A stretch of DNA of 64,000 nt from Lunularia cruciata (GCA_948567375.1 OX419761.1:11570243-11634242); one strand, 5' to 3'; counted from the stretch's first letter, positions 11,426 through 21,698 are shown. The notes: a model not told the origin generated them from the sequence alone. Program-made: numbers and translations.

Positions 11426-12180
11426 TTACATGACTCCAAGTAGACCACTCTCCCTAGTAGCTACTGGTTGTGTCCCAAGAATACCATGTCCACCCGGTCC
11501 ATCGCTCCCAACATGTGCCTGAATTGTCTCAATAGACATAGGGCTCACAAGTGTCCGAGTGGTGATACCTATCAAGTGCATCCTACATTGCTCTGCCAAG
11601 CCAAGGCTCACAATCCAAGTCAAACAGTTCAGGTCCATAGCTTGACTTAACACTTGACGCTTGGATTCCTTAGACACTATTGCAACAACGGTAATACCGG
11701 TGCAAAAACCCATCACCTGCTCTCTCTCATTGGCGTTGAGCTCCACCAATTGCTGTAACTATGAGTTTAAGAAGTCTAGGTCCTTCCTCTCAAAAAGCAT
11801 GAGAGCTTGGGAAACTCATGAGTGTGGGAAATGCAACTTTAGGCTGTCCAACTAGGTTCACCACTACCATAGGTGTAGTGGTAGTGGCTGATAGGTGACC
11901 TATCAGCCACTACCACTATCTAAGCCTGCCACCCAATATCCAAGATATCATCAACAAGGATGTGATCTAGTCATTGAATCCTATCATATGCACGTTATAG
12001 AACCTCTTGGGTAAAATATTTGTCCACCAAAGACAAAGATAATGAGCCCGTGATCCCACTCTAACCACATCTAACAATACGGTAGGTCCCATCCAAGAAT
12101 GGACTTGATGTGTACTCACCACCACTTTGGTGCAAGAATCACCCATCAAAGGAATGTTCTCCAAAATGTAAGCTGGAGAA
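11426..12180 (-). pseudogene. C5-cytosine methyltransferase (DNMT3-like) C-terminal fragment in element F
   Basis: Reading leftward from 12180, the translation has YILENIPLMGD, GPTVLLDVVRVGSRAH and WWTNILP. Their order and spacing match the DNMT3 catalytic domain from motif VI (ENV) through the conserved (I/L)DA..VSAAHRAR.FW.NLP block. Further left are a VGQPKVAFPT segment and, at 11426-11749, an EREQVMGF...SKRQVLSQAMD segment comparable to the ERVFGF...RQRLLGR end of DNMT3. Motifs I and IV (with the catalytic Pro-Cys) are absent, removed where element G is inserted. Stops near 11966 and frameshifts make it non-functional. It lies in the same strand and repeat unit as the gag and protease of element F, so it is read as a captured methyltransferase domain. 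Recognition is from motifs alone. Confidence 0.7.
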
Positions 12181-12181
12181 A

Positions 12182-12653
12182 CGGCCATCAAGGAATTCAA
12201 AGCTTCATTGGTGACGAGGACGTCACCAGCTAGCGACGGGGGAATATGTAACAATATGGAGTTTAGCGACAAAGTTAGTCGGGATTACAAAGTAGCACAT
12301 ACAATAAATTAGCCTAGAATATTCGGGAAGTATCTAAGAAGCTTCTTGGAAAGCTTCCTGGCTAGCTTAGCTTGCACCTCAAGTAAATAGCTTCTAGAAG
12401 GAAGCTTCTAGAAAATTCCAATTAACTTTGCTTGCACGCCAAGTAAGCGGCTTCTAGAAGGAAGCTTCTTGAGAAGCTTCCTAGTTAACTTGGCTTGCAC
12501 TCTAAGAAAGCGGCTTGAGGAAGCTTCTCAAGGGCCTTGTATGCTAATACCAAGGCCAAAGCTCATGCTAGGCATTTGGAGTTTTCCCTCATTCAAGAGT
12601 CCCAATATGAGTTTCCATTCTCCTATTTCTCTCCTCGGGTTCGGTCTTTTATA
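12182..12653 (+). mobile_element. Element G: 3' end of a chromovirus (3' LTR plus about 65 bp)
   Basis: The LTR spans 12247-12653 (starts TGTAACAATATGG, ends TCTTTTATA) and is the reverse complement of the C-type LTR, so G is in + orientation. It is preceded by the family polypurine tract (GACGGGGGAATA) and the 3' untranslated segment GGCCATCAAGGAATT. Everything upstream is deleted, together with part of host element F. Confidence 0.9.
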
Positions 12654-12659
12654 GCTCTC

Positions 12660-13170
12660 CCAACTAGCACATCATATAACTCAGCTATTGTTGCAATAAC
12701 ATGAGCTCTCACCACCAAGCTATCAATCGGATGACCAAGCTGCACCTAGACAACAAGCTCCCCATGTGTGATGTATTGTATCCAACCACCACCTAGAGAT
12801 GTTTGGATCTGAAATGGACATCTCTCCACATTGGTCTTCCGTAACTCCAAACCGACTACTATAGCCTTCTCCAACATTAGAGGATGCGCACCAGAGTCTA
12901 ACAGGACTCTTTATGGTGTATAAACCTTCCCTAAAGGTCCCACCAAACCAAAAATCCCCCTTTGGTTATCCAATAGGACAACACCTGGTGTGAATCATGC
13001 TCTCTCAAAGGCCGGTCTAGTTGGCAACTCCTCCAATCTAGCCGCTGCTGCCTACTATAAACCACTGGTCGCTTAATGGATCCCATGCTCCTCAACCAAG
13101 TCAACTCTACTACCAACCACCTCTGCTCTAGTAGTAGGAACTGCATCATCCTACTCTCACACAACGTGGC
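12660..13170 (-). pseudogene. Aspartic protease region of element F
   Basis: The - strand translation holds VLLDSGAHPLMLEKAIVVGL, a retropepsin active site (D-S-G-A), and ends with ELYDVLVGRA, the second conserved block of such proteases. It follows gag in the same orientation. The frame is broken. No RT is visible after it, because the G insertion and deletion intervene at 12653. Confidence 0.7.
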
Positions 13171-13410
13171 AGCCAATCAAAACATTGGGGTTGGGTCAAC
13201 TCCCAATGTAAACACGTCACTGTCTGAAAACAAAGGGCACTGCATAATCAACTGAGCCGCCCCCAACATTGTGCTAGACTCAGTCTGTGTAGTAGCAGGT
13301 AGCTGACTAGCAGGTAGTCCATCATGCACTCTATCACCACCTACCACACTTGCACTGGGACGTGTAGGAACCATAGATGTTGTCTGCAATGCCTCAGATA
13401 GCATGAAAGA

Positions 13411-14060
13411 CTAGGGAAGTCTGACATGTCTCCCAACCTCTCCTCTTTGTGGGTCCAACTCCGCTAATGCTCCTCTAGGCTTTGGAGCACATACTGCACT
13501 CCTAGTCACTGTTGTAGATGCATCCACCTGAGCTGCTCTGCACATGAAGTCCAAAGCATCTCTATCACCAGCATATGAGGTAGAAGTCTCAACACCCAAA
13601 TCTGATTTTCTTTGAGCAATGGCCATACTAGCCAATCTTTGCTCCAATTGCTCAATCCGAGTAGCCATAGCTGCATCAGAAGTAAGGGCAGGTACTGCAC
13701 CTCTACTAGGTGTAGATCCTCTACCACCACCTCTACCACCTTGTACTCCATGAAATGGAGCTCCTCTATTACTTGCCATAGCAACCCTACCTCTCCGTAA
13801 CTCCGGGTCTAGGTCAAAGCACCGGTCACTAGTGTGACCAAATCTATGGCAATGCTCACACTACCTCTATGCTGGCTGTGTTGCACCAAAGGTATCAACT
13901 CCGCTGCCTTGAGTACACTCTCTCCTATGGTGAGGTCTACCACAAGTCCAACAAGCAACACTACCACTCATTGGCTACTATTGACCCAAAAATGAAGGTA
14001 AGAGTCTAACTCCACTAGGTCCTCCACTCGCTCCATAGGATCTAGATTGTCCACCCTATC
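13411..14060 (-). pseudogene. Nucleocapsid and spacer region of element F gag
   Basis: Two zinc knuckles are visible on the - strand. The first is CWTCGRPHHRREC near 13920-13960 and the second is CEHCHRFGHTSDRC (C-x2-C-x4-H-x4-C) near 13815-13860. A Gly/Arg-rich stretch (GGRGGGRGSTPSRG) and a short coiled-coil-like segment (IEQLEQRLASMA) follow. Stops interrupt the frame between blocks. Confidence 0.7.
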
Positions 14061-14061
14061 C

Positions 14062-14416
14062 TCAAAAACCAATTGGGCATGGTGCACTTTGCTGCACTCT
14101 AGAAGAAGTAATAGTTGTGGATGAGGTCTCCCTACCAAATCCAAATGTCACCACTCTCTTCTCCACCATGTTGAGCTCAATATGCTCAGCCAAACCAAAG
14201 ACCACTGCTAAAGTAGGCAAAGTAGCCTGTAATAATGTAGCATCATGAACTCTACATCGCAACTCCCTATCCAATATCCCATACCAAAACTAAACTGCTT
14301 GAGCCTCAGTACCTCCTTAAGTGAAACTAATCAGCCACCTCATACGAGTGTATGCCTTGCATAGGCTCTCCCTAGCCTTATGCTTGAACTCTTGGAAGCT
14401 CCTCAACTTGTCAATC
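14062..14416 (-). pseudogene. Element F gag capsid segment, left of the C insertion
   Basis: The - strand reads KLRSFQEFKHKARESLCKAY, then MDRELRCRVHDATLLQATLP and further gag-like sequence. It continues across element C into 20065-20480 once C and one copy of its CAATC duplication are removed. Confidence 0.65.
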
Positions 14417-14839
14417 TGTAAAAGACTGAAACCGAGGAGAGAAATAGGAGAATGGAAACTCACATTGGGACACTTGAATGAGGGAAAACTCCGAATGCCT
14501 AGCATGAGCTTTGGCCTTGGTATTTATAGGTAGCATACAAGACCTTTGAAGCTTCTCATAAAGCTTCCTTGAGCCGCTTTCTTGGAGTGCAAGTCAAGTT
14601 AACTAGGAAGCTTCTCAAGAAGCTTCCTTCTAGAAGCCGCCTACTTGGCGTGCAAGCTAAGCTAGTTAGAAGCTTCTAGAAGCTTCCTTCTAGAAGCTAC
14701 CTGCTTAGGGCGCAAGTTAACTAGTTAGGAAGCTTCCTAAGAAGCTTCTTAGATGCTTCTAGAATATTCTAGGCTATTTTGGCTTATTCTCTACTTCGTA
14801 AGCCCGACTAACTTCGTCACTAAACTCCATATTGTTACA
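14417..14839 (-). repeat. 3' LTR of element C
   Basis: It runs from TGTAAAAGAC to TTGTTACA and is identical to the 5' LTR except at one base. A polypurine tract on the - strand (GGCGGGGGAATA, complement of about 14840-14852) lies at its inner edge. Confidence 0.96.
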
Positions 14840-14914
14840 TATTCCCCCGCCGCTAGTTGGTGACGTCCTCGTCGCCAGTGAAGCTTCAAATTCCTTGATG
14901 GCCATCTGTGCATT

Positions 14915-17900
14915 CTAGAGGTGAGAAAGAGGTTCCCATGTGGCATCATGAAGGGGATACCCTTTCCAAAGGACCTTGTACTCCGTGTGTTGGCGATGGC
15001 CTTGTTGAATATGGCAACGCGCAAGGATACGATCAACTTCGTACTCCTCATGATCATTGATAGGGATAGGAAGAGGGGGAGGTTGGACTCGAGAGGAAAA
15101 GGAAGAAGGGTTAGGAACAAAGGGTTTCAACTTGGAAACATGAAAGACAAGATGGATACGCATGTGACAAGGTAAGGCAAGACGATAAGCAACAGGAGAG
15201 ATAATATGGGTGATATCAAAGGGTCCTATCCAATTAGGAGCAAGTTTACGAACTTGGGTATCAAGTGGGAGAGGGAGGTTACTAGAGGATAGCATGACTT
15301 TATCACCAAATTCAAAGGTGAGATCACGATGATGATGGTCTGCATATTGTTTTTGGCGATTCTGAGCAACAAGGAGGTGAGACTTGGCTTGTTGGAGAGA
15401 GCGGGATATAGTGGTCAAGAATGTAGAAGTATGAGGAACCTGAGAGGGAGGGGGAGCAAGAAGAGAATCTGGAACAAGCGGATCTTGGCCAAAATTGAGA
15501 AAGAAGGGAGAAAATCCAGTGCTTGCCTGTTTGGAGTTGCTGTAGGCAAATTCTGCAGCTGCAAGACATTCATCCCAGTTGGTATGGTGGACATTGACAA
15601 AGGCCCGCAACATATCCTCCAATGTACGATTGGCGCGTTCAGTTTGTCCATCAGTTTGAGGATGATAGGCCGTGGACAAAGCAAGCTTGGTGCCGAGTAT
15701 CTGAAAGAGTGCTTGCCAAAACTTCCCGGTAAAGCGAAGATCACGGTCGGAGATGAGTACGCGTGGCATGCCATGATGCTTGAAGACATTGTCAAAGTAG
15801 ATTTGTGCTAAGGTTGGAGCATCCACGGTATCACAAGTTGGTGCCAAGTGGATTTGCTTACTAAGCTTATCCACAAACACCACGATGGCGGTGTGTCCTT
15901 GTTTTGTCTTTGGCAAGGATGTGATGAGATCCAAGCTCACATGCTCCCAACGAGCGGATGGAATGGCGAGTGGTTGAAGGAGTCCACTCGGCTTCTGGTT
16001 GCTGGCCTTGTTCCGTTGGCAACTCTCACATGATCGGACGAAGTCTCGAACATCTCTTGTCATGTTGGGCCACCACCATTGGCATTGGAGGGTGCCCAAG
16101 GTCTTGTCCACTCCCATGTGACCAGCTATTGGTAAATCATGGGCTTCTTGAAGGCGCACAAGTCGAAGATCACCTTTGGCTGGAACATAGATCTGGTCTG
16201 CATGGAATAAAAGGCCTTCCTTGAAGGAGAAGATGTTGCACTCCTTGTCGCATGCTGTCAGACGACCGTGTACCATTTGGAAGAAGGGATCTTGTCGTAG
16301 AGCTGATTGAAACTCATTGTGGACCTTAGGGTCAATGGACACCGTTGTAATTGCCACCGTGATGAAAGGAAGATCCTTCAAATCAGGTCGTCGTGATAGA
16401 GCATCGGGAATGACATGGAACCGACCTGGTTTGTACTCAAGTTTGATGTCAAACAATTGGAGTTGCTCTTCCCATCGATGATGCCGGCTCTTCATGTGCT
16501 CCAAGTGTAAGGTCTGCAACAATGGCTTGTGATCAATTCGCATGATCACTTGTTTTCCCAAGAGATAATGCCTCCATACCTTGGTGGCATATACCATTGC
16601 AAGTTGTTCCTGATCTCGAGCAGAGTAATTTCTTTCCGCTGTATTTAGTTGGCGAGACACAAAGGCAATCGGATGTAGTCCATCTGGAAATTCTTGTTGC
16701 AACACAGCTCCAATTGCAAAGTTAGAAGCATCAAAATCAACCACACAAGGTAGTTGAGGATCATATGGTTGAAGAATAGGTCTTGAAGACACCATATGCT
16801 TTAACTTCTGGAATGCTTCTTCATGCTTGGTGGTCCACTGGAAGCTCGAGTTCTTTCCCAAGAGGTCAGTCAATGGTGCAGCCACGTGAGCATAATAGTG
16901 GATGAACCGTCGGTAAAAACTGGCCAATCCATTGAATGCTCGTGCTTCTTTAGCATCCTTCGGGGTAGGCCAATCAGTAATGGCCTTGATCTTCTCTTCT
17001 TCCATCTTGATCCCCTCTGATGAGATCTCATGACCCAAGAAGGTAACCTCCTTCTGCCAAAAAGCACACTTTGACTTCTTGCAGTAAAATTTCCACTGTC
17101 GTAGTCGTCTTAGGACTTCTCGTACGTGATTCACATGTTCTGCCTCTGTCCTGCTATAGATTAAGATATCATCTAAGAACACCACCACGGACCGATCCAA
17201 TAGTCCCTCCAACACTCGATGCATCTGATCCATGAAGACTATTGGAGCATTAGTGAGTCCGAAAGGTAGAACTCTCCACTCAAAATGTCCATACCTTGTG
17301 TGAAAAGCAGTCTTCTTCACGTCCTCTCCTTCAATAGGAATTTGCCAATAGCCGCTACGAAGATCCAGCTTGGAAAAGTAGCGTGCTCCACTTAGTTGAT
17401 CAAGCAGGTCATCAATCCAAGGCAAGGGATATGCATTCTTCACGGTTTGCTTATTGAGCCCACGGTAATCAATACAGAAACGAAGTCCTCCATCCTTCTT
17501 TGGAACAAATAGTACCGGTGCTCCCCACGGAGAGGTACTATGTCGTATGAAATCCTTCTCCAACAACTCTGTAAGTGTTGTTCGCAACTCCTCCAACTCC
17601 TTTGGTGAGAGCCGATAGATTGGTCTACTCACTGGAGTACTCCCTGGCAATAACTCGATCTTGAAGGGCATACCTCGATCGGAGGGTAATCCCTTTGGCA
17701 GATCATCCGGAAACACATCGGCAAACTCTTGAACTATCCGATCAACCATTGCTTGATGCGGCACTTGGCCCTCCTCAGATTGTTCTTGTGCAATCGGCTT
17801 GATCCACACCGCGAATACAGACTTATCGTCCTCCAAAGCTTGCTCTATGGCTGCTTCATTCACAAACTTCCCTTCTAGGGACTCATCTCTCTTCCAAGCT

Positions 17901-18439
17901 TGCTCCATGGTTGCCTTCCTGGCAAACTTCCCATCTTGGGACTCATCTCCCTTCCAGATTTGCTCTATGGCTACCTTCTCGACAAACTTCCCATCTTGGG
18001 ACTGACTATTCTTAGGTGTCTTACTCAGAGGTGCCAGACAACCTAATCGGAAATTCCTACCTTGGTGTTGTACTTGAATTTGGTGTCGGGTCCAATCAAA
18101 TTGAACCTTATGACATTCAAGCCAAGGTAGACCTAGAATGATATCATAGTGTAGAGGTGCCACTACAAACCTCATACACTCCAAATACTCCTTCCCAATC
18201 TTGAAGGTAACGGGATGCAAGGTGCAGAATGCAGAACCCTTTCTACCATCCGCCATCATCAAACTACTTCCAATTACTGGCTTGATAGGAATACCCAATT
18301 CCTTTGCTACTTGCATAAACATGCAATTCTCTGAACTTCCAAAATCAACCAAAATTCTACAACCCCGATTAGATATCATACCTTGCAAGTGAAGCAAACT
18401 TGCATAGGTCGAGCCTTCAATCCCATTGGAACTAATCAA
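14915..18439 (-). CDS. pol: pol polyprotein of element C (open, 1174 codons)
   Basis: A single open frame encodes the full enzymatic set. It has a protease with DFGS active site at residues 32-35 and ILGLPWL at 101-107, then three 20-residue tandem repeats at 147-206. Reverse transcriptase spans about 262-470 with the FLDD box at 421-424, followed by RNase H (about 565-690). Integrase has the zinc pair CESC at 804-807 and catalytic D837, D898 and E934 with exact D-35-E spacing. A chromodomain closes it (1132-1174; [19 protein letters not shown]). The first codon of the open region is TTG, so translation probably enters from gag by frameshift. Chromodomains of such elements direct integration to particular chromatin. 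All catalytic residues appear present. Confidence 0.96.
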   Translation of the reverse strand: MISSNGIEGSTYASLLHLQGMISNRGCRILVDFGSSENCMFMQVAKELGIPIKPVIGSSLMMADGRKGSAFCTLHPVTFKIGKEYLECMRFVVAPLHYDIILGLPWLECHKVQFDWTRHQIQVQHQGRNFRLGCLAPLSKTPKNSQSQDGKFVEKVAIEQIWKGDESQDGKFARKATMEQAWKRDESLEGKFVNEAAIEQALEDDKSVFAVWIKPIAQEQSEEGQVPHQAMVDRIVQEFADVFPDDLPKGLPSDRGMPFKIELLPGSTPVSRPIYRLSPKELEELRTTLTELLEKDFIRHSTSPWGAPVLFVPKKDGGLRFCIDYRGLNKQTVKNAYPLPWIDDLLDQLSGARYFSKLDLRSGYWQIPIEGEDVKKTAFHTRYGHFEWRVLPFGLTNAPIVFMDQMHRVLEGLLDRSVVVFLDDILIYSRTEAEHVNHVREVLRRLRQWKFYCKKSKCAFWQKEVTFLGHEISSEGIKMEEEKIKAITDWPTPKDAKEARAFNGLASFYRRFIHYYAHVAAPLTDLLGKNSSFQWTTKHEEAFQKLKHMVSSRPILQPYDPQLPCVVDFDASNFAIGAVLQQEFPDGLHPIAFVSRQLNTAERNYSARDQEQLAMVYATKVWRHYLLGKQVIMRIDHKPLLQTLHLEHMKSRHHRWEEQLQLFDIKLEYKPGRFHVIPDALSRRPDLKDLPFITVAITTVSIDPKVHNEFQSALRQDPFFQMVHGRLTACDKECNIFSFKEGLLFHADQIYVPAKGDLRLVRLQEAHDLPIAGHMGVDKTLGTLQCQWWWPNMTRDVRDFVRSCESCQRNKASNQKPSGLLQPLAIPSARWEHVSLDLITSLPKTKQGHTAIVVFVDKLSKQIHLAPTCDTVDAPTLAQIYFDNVFKHHGMPRVLISDRDLRFTGKFWQALFQILGTKLALSTAYHPQTDGQTERANRTLEDMLRAFVNVHHTNWDECLAAAEFAYSNSKQASTGFSPFFLNFGQDPLVPDSLLAPPPSQVPHTSTFLTTISRSLQQAKSHLLVAQNRQKQYADHHHRDLTFEFGDKVMLSSSNLPLPLDTQVRKLAPNWIGPFDITHIISPVAYRLALPCHMRIHLVFHVSKLKPFVPNPSSFSSRVQPPPLPIPINDHEEYEVDRILARCHIQQGHRQHTEYKVLWKGYPLHDATWEPLSHL

Positions 18440-18449
18440 GCTCCCAGTA

Positions 18450-19365
18450 GATGGCTCGAAATCTCCTATTGGGATTCCTCGTTTCTCGGATCATTCCGCT
18501 CCACAACCTCCACTTGGGCAACTTGTCGAGGTCGTCCATTCTTGAGTGGACATTCAGCAATGCAATGCCCCAACTGGCGACAATAAAAACAACCTCCATT
18601 TTGTCATAATCTTTCTCTATCTGCTGTGCCAAGTGGTCTTCGCTGGATAGCATCAATCTCCATTGGTACAGGTTCTTCCACTCGTGGTACGGGTAGGTTT
18701 TGTGTAGGTCGAGGTCGAGACCAAGTTGTGGCAACTAAGGAATCAAAACGCTCAGCCAATTGCATGGCTTCTTCTACGTTCTGTGGCTCTCGCATGGTCA
18801 CCTCCAATCTGGTTCGTGACTTCAATCCTCGCACAAATCGATCCAGAACTTCACCTTCTTGGATATCTGGAATTTGCATGATGATATTCTGAACTTGTGT
18901 GATGTAGCTTCTCACTGAGCCAATCTGCCTCAACTCCGCCAATTTATCTCGTGCAGCTCGGGTGGCATTTATAGTCTGAAATCGACCAAGTATTGCATCC
19001 TTGAATTTTGCCCATGTCAAAATCGGTGTAACAATTTGTCGTTCAGCTCTTTCTACTCGGAATCGCCACCAAAGTTTTGCCACACCATCCAACTGGCTAG
19101 AAGCCAAGAGAATTTGTTTCCGCTCGTCTTGAAGATTGGTGGCTTCAAAGTAACATTCACAGTCAAACACAAAATTCTACACTATGCTTGGAAGATTCTT
19201 GCCTTCAAACACCTTGGGTTTCGGAAATCGAATGCGATCTTCTCCATCTCGAACTGGCGCTCTGTCTATCTGTTCTCGTCGTTGCTGGTCTCGTTCATCC
19301 AACAATCGAGTAAGATGCTCGATTTGTTGTTGCATTGCAAGGATAACATCTGGTATTGCCGCCAT
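18450..19365 (-). pseudogene. gag of element C, with two nonsense codons
   Basis: gag starts MAAIPDVILAMQQQIEHL (heptad-like) and contains the retrotransposon gag capsid domain (LDGVAKLWWRFR, QVQNIIMQIPDI, GLKSRTRLEV). It ends with a zinc knuckle C-F-Y-C-R-Q-L-G-H-C-I-A-E-C at about 18553-18595. A TAG codon near 19176 replaces a glutamate codon present in E. A TGA near 18606 lies just before the zinc knuckle. The frame is otherwise open. pol lies in a different frame (-1 relative to gag), so expression probably used a frameshift. In this copy gag cannot be made full length. Confidence 0.88.
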
Positions 19366-19398
19366 CGCTACTACTCTATTCCACTACTCTCAATTTAT

Positions 19399-19614
19399 CT
19401 AGTTGATTAACACATAGATACAACACGTCCATCGTTCTCCATAAGTTACAACTGGAAGTATCAAGGGTTCCTCTGACACGGTGATCATATGTAGAAAGTC
19501 CTGCCCAAAGCGTGAGGTGATGAATTGTGTGAAACGATGCTTTGGTAATATCTGGACATGAAAGTCCCAATGGTTTGGCGGAAGTGGATTTGGTGGTCCA
19601 TAAATTCCATCCAT
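19399..19614 (-). CDS. Element C leader ORF (71 aa) between primer-binding site and gag
   Basis: This ORF runs from ATG to TAG (starts MDGIYGPPNPLPPNHWDF, ends CCIYVLIN) and sits 33 bp before the gag ATG. It is in the same frame as gag but is separated by its own stop and a second in-frame stop, so it is not a gag extension by simple readthrough. Copies with the same ends exist in B (7764-7979) and E (near 26260-26475), and a related duplicated module occurs in element D. No transmembrane segment or known domain is evident. The central block has FG-x-x-F and SEEPLILPVVTYGERW. Function unknown. Confidence 0.65.
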   Translation of the reverse strand: MDGIYGPPNPLPPNHWDFHVQILPKHRFTQFITSRFGQDFLHMITVSEEPLILPVVTYGERWTCCIYVLIN

Positions 19615-19623
19615 CCCATTCCT

Positions 19624-19635
19624 GCTCTGATACCA
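19624..19635 (-). other. Primer-binding site of element C (initiator Met tRNA)
   Basis: On the - strand TGGTATCAGAGC follows the 5' LTR after one base. It is the same site as in element D and the standard plant initiator-Met type. Confidence 0.95.
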
Positions 19636-19740
19636 ATGTAAAAGACTGAAACCGAGGAGAGAAATAGGAGAATGGAAACTCACATTGGGACACTTGAATG
19701 AAGGAAAACTCCGAATGCCTAGCATGAGCTTTGGCCTTGG

Positions 19741-19750
19741 TATTTATAGG
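19741..19750 (-). promoter_or_regulatory. TATA box of element C 5' LTR
   Basis: CCTATAAATA on the - strand, kept in the LTRs of B and E too. It sits downstream of the GAAnnTTC array in the direction of transcription. Confidence 0.7.
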
Positions 19751-19888
19751 TAGCATACAAGACCTTTGAAGCTTCTCATAAAGCTTCCTTGAGCCGCTTT
19801 CTTGGAGTGCAAGTCAAGTTAACTAGGAAGCTTCTCAAGAAGCTTCCTTCTAGAAGCCGCCTACTTGGCGTGCAAGCTAAGCTAGTTA

Positions 19889-19915
19889 GAAGCTTCTAGA
19901 AGCTTCCTTCTAGAA
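19889..19915 (-). promoter_or_regulatory. Heat-shock-element-like array in the LTR promoter
   Basis: The core GAAGCTTCTAGAAGCTTC (19889-19906) is four alternating GAA/TTC pentamers with exact 2-bp spacing, meeting the nGAAnnTTCnnGAAn consensus bound by heat-shock factors. A further TTCTAGAA follows at 19908-19915. Related clusters lie across about 19767-19990. Heat responsiveness is inferred, not shown. Confidence 0.55.
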
Positions 19916-20064
19916 GCTACCTGCTTAGGGCGCAAGTTAACTAGTTAGGAAGCTTCCTAAGAAGCTTCTTAGATGCTTCTAGAATATTCTAGGCTATTTT
20001 GGCTTATTCTCTACTTCGTAAGCCCGACTAACTTCGTCACTAAACTCCATATTGTTACACAATC

Positions 20065-20480
20065 CGCACTCCATGGTAGTTCTACCTCAAACATTAGAAG
20101 AACTCCACGATGGGGTTAAACCCTGATACCACACCACCTCTTGTAGCAGAACCTCTACCTGTGATAACATTATCTCCAACTAGTGCACCTCCACTAGCTC
20201 CACCAACACTACTCAAGCTAGAACTTGTGGGTACAGTCGATCTACTCTTGGCAACCAAGCCTGAAGTGATAGAGATATAGTTTGGAGACCAATATTGTCT
20301 CCATAACTCAATCTCCTCCAAATGAGCTCTCCTGAACTCATGGTAGTCATCCATCGAAAGGACCTTCCAAGTGCTGAAACAACCCCTTCCTTGCCATGAA
20401 GTGCATAAACAAAGTTGGGTTCTGCATCTACTGCAAATCACATCAACTATCAAAATCTTAGATGAAGTCATCAAACTCAA
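20065..20480 (-). pseudogene. Element F gag N-terminal segment, right of the C insertion
   Basis: The - strand translation includes MDDYHEFRRAHLEEIELWRQ followed by a Ser/Gly/Thr-rich linker. Its orientation and position continue the gag sequence at 14062-14416. There is no close named family match, and gag assignment is by context. Confidence 0.55.
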
Positions 20481-21303
20481 TGGTACCCACTATACCAGAG
20501 TAACGCCTAGGGCCTTTGGAGGCCCCATAAATCTTGTCCATGTCCCACAACAATAGTGCAGACACGCTAAGGGCACTCTCAACTAAATCAACTCTTGTGT
20601 CAAACTCCAACTTAGAGTCAATCTCTTCCCTCACTAGGACATGAGATACAAGCTAATATTGAGCACCACTTTGAGTAAACTCACTACATATTGTAGGGCT
20701 AACTCCTCTGGAATCCCCAAAGAACTCCGTCGTGACAAAATAACCATAAATTAAAACCACCAAATGCAACCGCAAACCGCAACCGCAAATCGCAACCACA
20801 AGTACCTCCCCAAGTGCCAACACCAATCAAACATCACCAAGTGCCAACACCAACTAAGCACCACCAAGTGCCAACACCAACCGAGCAACACCAAGTGCCA
20901 ACACCAACCAAGCACCACCAAGTGCCAAAACTAACAAAACACTACCCACTAATGTGACTCTAACTAAGACAACTACGCTAGAGGCAAGGGTGACTTGTAA
21001 CTTGCCATCACAACACGTATTCTCACGGTCTGCAGGTCATCACTTCCTGACTCACCGGAGAGAAACAAAGATAGTCTGATTGGTCATCACTATAGCCTCA
21101 CTACCAAGAGCACATTAGAGCACAAATGCTCAAAATTCAAGGCACTTCACACAACCACACTGCACAAACAAGAAGCAAAGAATGGAGGGGTCCAATCACA
21201 AGACTGCTAAACAAAAACACTCAATCTCATAAATCAACACGAGATTGACTCTGCCACCATTTGGCATTTGATATAATTAGAATACCTATCTACTTCTTGA
21301 GCT
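20481..21303 (-). other. 5' untranslated region of element F with a 27-bp minisatellite
   Basis: No ORF is credible here. At 20810-20940 a 27-bp unit (CCAAGTGCCAACACCAA...) occurs four times plus a partial copy. Near 21246-21262 the - strand reads TGGTGGCAGAGTC, which could be a diverged primer-binding site. If so, the 5' LTR of F starts near 21262 and is split by element E. Confidence 0.45.
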
Positions 21304-21308
21304 ACGAG

Positions 21309-21698
21309 TGTAAAAGACCGAAACCGAGGAGAGAAATAGGAATGGAAACTCACATTGGGACACTTGAATGAGGGAAAACTCCAAATGCCTAGCATGAGCT
21401 TTGGCTTTGGTATTTATAGGTAGCATACAAGACCCTTGTAGCTTCTCAAGAAGCTTCCTTGAGCCGCTTGGAGTGCAAGCCAAGTTAACCAAGAAGCTTC
21501 TCAAGAAGCTTTGTTCTAAAAGCTGTCTACTTGGTGTGCAAACTTGTTCTAGAAGCTACCTGCTTAGGGCGCAAGTTAACTAGTTGGGAAGCTTTCCAAG
21601 AAGCTTCTTAGATGCTTCTAGAATATTCTAAGCTATTTTGTCTTATTCTCTACTTTGTAAGCCCAACTAATTTCATCGCTAAACTCCATATTGTTACA
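21309..21698 (-). repeat. 3' LTR of element E
   Basis: It begins TGTAAAAGACCG and ends TTGTTACA, followed by the polypurine complement TATTTCCCCGCC. It lacks one of the GAAGCTTC modules found in the 5' LTR. Confidence 0.93.

Larger units (their letters stand above)
14417..20059 (-). mobile_element. Element C: young, nearly intact Ty3/gypsy chromovirus
   Basis: This is a complete 5643-bp element on the - strand inserted in element F. Both LTRs are 423 bp and differ by a single base (G in the left, A in the right, 65 bp from the LTR start). The 5-bp duplication CAATC flanks it (14412-14416 and 20060-20064). In transcription order it has the 5' LTR, primer-binding site, 71-codon leader ORF, gag, pol with protease, RT, RNase H, integrase and chromodomain, polypurine tract and 3' LTR. 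The pol frame is completely open. gag carries two nonsense codons. The order PR-RT-RH-IN-chromodomain defines a chromovirus; the clade within them cannot be settled by eye. Confidence 0.97.
19637..20059 (-). repeat. 5' LTR of element C, promoter side
   Basis: This 423-bp LTR adjoins the primer-binding site. On the - strand a CCTATAAATA TATA box lies at about 19741-19750. Upstream of it (higher coordinates) is a dense array of GAAnnTTC units. A single substitution from its partner implies a very recent insertion. Confidence 0.96.

Noticed and set aside
14915..15175. + strand ORFs inside element C (also 15329-15811 and others)
   Set aside because: Shadows of the open pol frame on the opposite strand.
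19376..19756. 126-codon ORF across the C leader and 5' LTR
   Set aside because: Runs out of frame with the leader ORF and through the LTR promoter; not conserved between copies.
20810..20940. Possible CRISPR-like array
   Set aside because: Units are contiguous 27-bp repeats with no unique spacers, in plant nuclear DNA.
21246..21262. Firm primer-binding site of element F
   Set aside because: TGGTGGCAGAGTC is plausible but no matching LTR pair was found, so it is mentioned only as a possibility.
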